From positions 1,116,001 through 1,180,000 of the forward strand of contig OZ247430.1 of NCBI GenBank assembly GCA_965232895.1: a stretch of DNA of 64,000 nt. The letters run 5' to 3'. The translations under genes were made by a program, and so were the position numbers. The notes beneath the pieces are model-generated. The model made no database searches, had not been told where the DNA came from, and worked only from the letters and a program-made list of their open reading frames with translations. This document shows positions 61,642 to 64,000 of this stretch, one piece after another; the stretch's first letter is position 1; each line of letters starts with the position of its first letter. The stretch comes from Bin87 sp965232895 (lineage in GTDB: Bacteria > Chloroflexota > Dehalococcoidia > Lucifugimonadales > UBA3495).

Positions 61642-64000
61642 CACCTTAACGACCTTGCCCACGTCGGCAGCCACCGGGGAATAAGCAGCCGCCGTCGCTC
61701 CCCGAATAATAGTGTCACCAGCCATCCATTGGTAGGTGAACGCCACGTTGGTCAGCCCATCAGGATCGGCTATGGCCGACGTGGATGCGGTCAATACTTG
61801 TCCGACCTGCGGCGTGCCGCTGACCCCCGGCTGGCCGGTGGCCGGGGAGTTGCCCAGCACGGCGCCGCGGTGGCCGAATACCGTAAGTTCCCATCCCTTG
61901 AAGCTGCCCGCGTCTCCGGACTCGTGGTCTTCTATTTCGAGCTTCCACACGCCCGACGGATTTTCTCCAAGGTGGCGGGCTGAACCCAATCGGAACTTCG
62001 CGTTAAGTCCGCCGTCTGGAGCGGCGCCACTGGGTACGGCCAAGTGGGAGGTAGCTCCCGAGGGCGAGGTAAGCATAATTCCCAGGTCCCTAAAGGCAGG
62101 ATGGGTGATGTCCACCTTCACTTCCACGAACTCCGTGAAGGTGATGTCGGTGTCCAGGACGATTTCGCTGGAGATGGTTTCGCCACTTCCATCCGGTATG
62201 GAGAACTCTTCCGTGGGAGAGTACGCCGCTACGCGTTTCATCGCGGGCAAGTTGGTCCAGTTGCTCGCCAGGCCCACCGCCGCTCCGGCGTCGACCACGC
62301 CAAAGCCGTATTGCGAGTTGTAGGAGTAGCGTTCCGTGTTGGAGCCGTACTGGTACGCGCCAGTCTCCCAACCAGGATCAGCAGCATCGTTCTTCCGCGC
62401 GGACGAAGCCAAGATGATCTTCAGGTCACGCCAAGTGAGGCTGGCGTTGGCGCTTCGCAGCAGAGCCCCAACGCCGGATACCACCGCCGACGCCGCTGAG
62501 GTGCCGCCAAACTGCTCACTGTACCGCCCATACAGATACGTCGTGACCGACGCCTCAGGCGCGCAGAGCCACAAACTATAGCCGGTCTCAGATTTTTCGG
62601 CTCGCTTCCCGTCGGGACCCACCGCGCAGGCCAGGGTCTGAGCGTGGTAGTTCTTGCCCTCGTTCAGGTTGACGTGGGAACCATTCAAGTGGTCGTTCCC
62701 GGCGCCGAATACATAGAAGGTGCCCTTGCCGTGATACCCATCCCTGATCCCGGTTTCCAGGGCAGTATTCCATACCTCCGGCAGCGATCTGATACCGTGG
62801 TCATTGGAGAAAATCCAGCTGTTGTTCGAAACCGCAGTTACTACGCTATTGCGAGTCAACGCATCAACCGCGTTGGCTAAGGTCGGCCTTTCGGTCATGT
62901 TGTAGCCATAAATGGTGGCCTGTGGAGCCACCCCTCGCAACCCGATGGAGTTGCCCTGCGCCGCAATGATGCCGGCTACCCCCAAGCCATGACGCGCCCA
63001 CGGATCAGGGGTACGAGTCAACAAGGCCAGATAGTCGTGGCTGAGCTGGGAGTTCCAGTTTCCCTCCAGGTCAGGGTGATCGAACTCCGCCGCGTCATCA
63101 ACGATGGCCACGTTCACCCCCGCTCCTTGAGTCGTGGACCAAGCCGCCGCGACGTTAATATCCTCACCCGGTGTGCCGGGGTTTTCCGTCGTGTTCTCCA
63201 ACTGCCACTGACAACCATACAGCGGATCATCGTAGGCGGTGCTTATCGCCGAGCAACGTTCGATGAATTCCGTATATTCAACGTTGGCAGTTACATACAG
63301 GTTCCCGAATAGATTTTGATCAGGTATGGATGGATCGTACACCGAGTACCAATGTCCCCTCAAAAAGTATGGAGACAGGCGAATGTAATAGGTCCCTGCA
63401 TCCAGCCGGTAATATCCGCTGATTTCTCTCATACCCGATGTCGGCGTCCTTACGTAATTCCCATCGCTATCCAGCACAGCCAAGTTGTAGGGATTTATCA
63501 TTCCCCACCACCAACGCCATAGGTTGAGCCCCCACAGGTGGATTTTGACCTCAGTCGTCTCTTCGAGTTCAAGCTTGAAGAAATCAACATCGTTCGTGGA
63601 GTGGAATTCCACATAGCGTGCTGGCTGGTCAGACATCCGCCCAACCCAAACATCCACCGGTTGAGCGTTCGCCATCGTATCGGAATGATCCGGTATAGTC
63701 CTAACCTCCAATTTGTAGTTGCCCGCAGAAAACCAAGCAACTGACAGCACACTTACGTAGTACGTTCCCGCAGGCAAACGTATCCCAATAGTGCCACCAG
63801 TCCCCAGCCGGTTATCGTCGCTGTCGAAAAGCTCAATGCCTGGTCCCGTCCCCCCACGAGCGTACGCTTCAAACATTTTAGGGTCAGTCACAACAACGAA
63901 GGTCGATGCGGTGAGTACGAACCTGAACACGTCTACGTCATTCTCGTCAGTGATGATGCCCGATGTTGGCGTATCCAAAGGCAGGTAGGTCGCAGTTGCA
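61642..64000 (-). CDS. N-terminal part of giant subtilase (S8 protease, P-domain, Ig-like), 5' end outside the window
   Basis: Open to the window edge. The start is not present; the TTG at 63978 is internal. Two PPC-like beta domains (DENDVDVFRFVLTAS, STNDVDFFKLELEE) precede an S8 peptidase with Asp in NVAIVDDAAEFDHPD (about 63095), His in ARHGLGVAGIIAA (about 62990) and Ser in GGTSAASAVVSG (about 62500). A proprotein-convertase P-domain (DITHPAFRDLGIMLTSPSG, GVWKLEIEDHESGDAGSF) and an Ig-like module (GTPQVGQVLTAS...VGKVVKVR) follow. The frame breaks at about 61640 by one missing base before VSFTDDAGNVE. Probably a secreted calcium-dependent protease. Confidence 0.88.

Overview
The window is high-GC bacterial DNA. 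It looks like a Chloroflexota-type chromosome, perhaps Dehalococcoidia/SAR202-like. This rests on gene content, not a phylogeny: several luciferase-like (LLM) flavin monooxygenases, an acyl-CoA-dehydrogenase-like oxidase, GMC oxidoreductase, DUF1800/DUF1501 proteins, a DUF3090-SCO1664 pair (known from Actinobacteria and Chloroflexota), TldD/TldE-type proteins, and many dispersed intergenic palindromes. No rRNA, CRISPR array or replication origin was seen.

Layout. 1-8.3 kb: the end of an LLM gene, an ABC exporter, then a tight + strand cluster (substrate-binding fold, two small membrane proteins, SDR, zinc alcohol dehydrogenase, GIY-YIG protein, frameshifted amidohydrolase). 8.6-20.6 kb (mostly -): two paralogous LivK-like lipoproteins, amidase plus GatC-like subunit, a VapBC-type module whose antitoxin carries three copies of its tail motif, a TldD/TldE pair, a PD-(D/E)XK protein, a carboxymuconolactone-decarboxylase-like protein, an LLM enzyme and two small membrane/coiled-coil proteins. 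20.7-22.7 kb: a decayed transposase fused to a truncated serine recombinase that reads into tRNA-Ala(TGC). 22.7-30.1 kb: lactonase-type propeller, ACAD-like oxidase, LLM enzyme, two signal-less substrate-binding folds, and a HEPN gene pair. 30.5-34.7 kb: gcvT-gcvH, a PaREP1/HEPN-like protein, DUF3090-SCO1664 and a HAD phosphatase. 34.9-37.8 kb: modABC. 38.4-41 kb: Lin0512 protein, YkgJ-type cysteine cluster protein, SGNH hydrolase, VapBC. 41.2-46.6 kb: GMC oxidoreductase, DUF1800, NHL propeller, DUF1501, then tRNA-Ala(GGC).

47.5-56 kb is a mobile-element graveyard. A ClpP-like serine protease gene (SDH_sah type) is cut at a CTAG. IS701-, IS1182- and IS630-type elements are stacked there in an order that can be read from their shared CTAG and TA junctions. 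A long ISXO2-like transposase follows, with a translationally coupled small ORF, then three degenerate tRNA-like sequences and the tail of a histidine kinase. 56.3-64 kb encodes a very large, probably secreted subtilase with a P-domain and about 13 Calx-beta-like repeats. It is frameshifted and open at the window edge.

Three further themes. (1) Dispersed repeats: five copies of a roughly 115-bp palindrome, four loci of a 'TCATTGCGAG' palindrome, and two MITE-like elements that share related terminal repeats, one with a perfect 9-bp target duplication. (2) Many single-base frameshifts, several in homopolymers, in otherwise intact genes, so assembly error must be separated from real decay. (3) Toxin/antitoxin-like and HEPN pairs between metabolic genes. 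I did not find one gene cluster that is clearly a new system. The best candidates for undescribed biology are the triplicated antitoxin tail, the two-ORF ISXO2-like transposon, the HEPN pair and the degenerate tRNA cluster.
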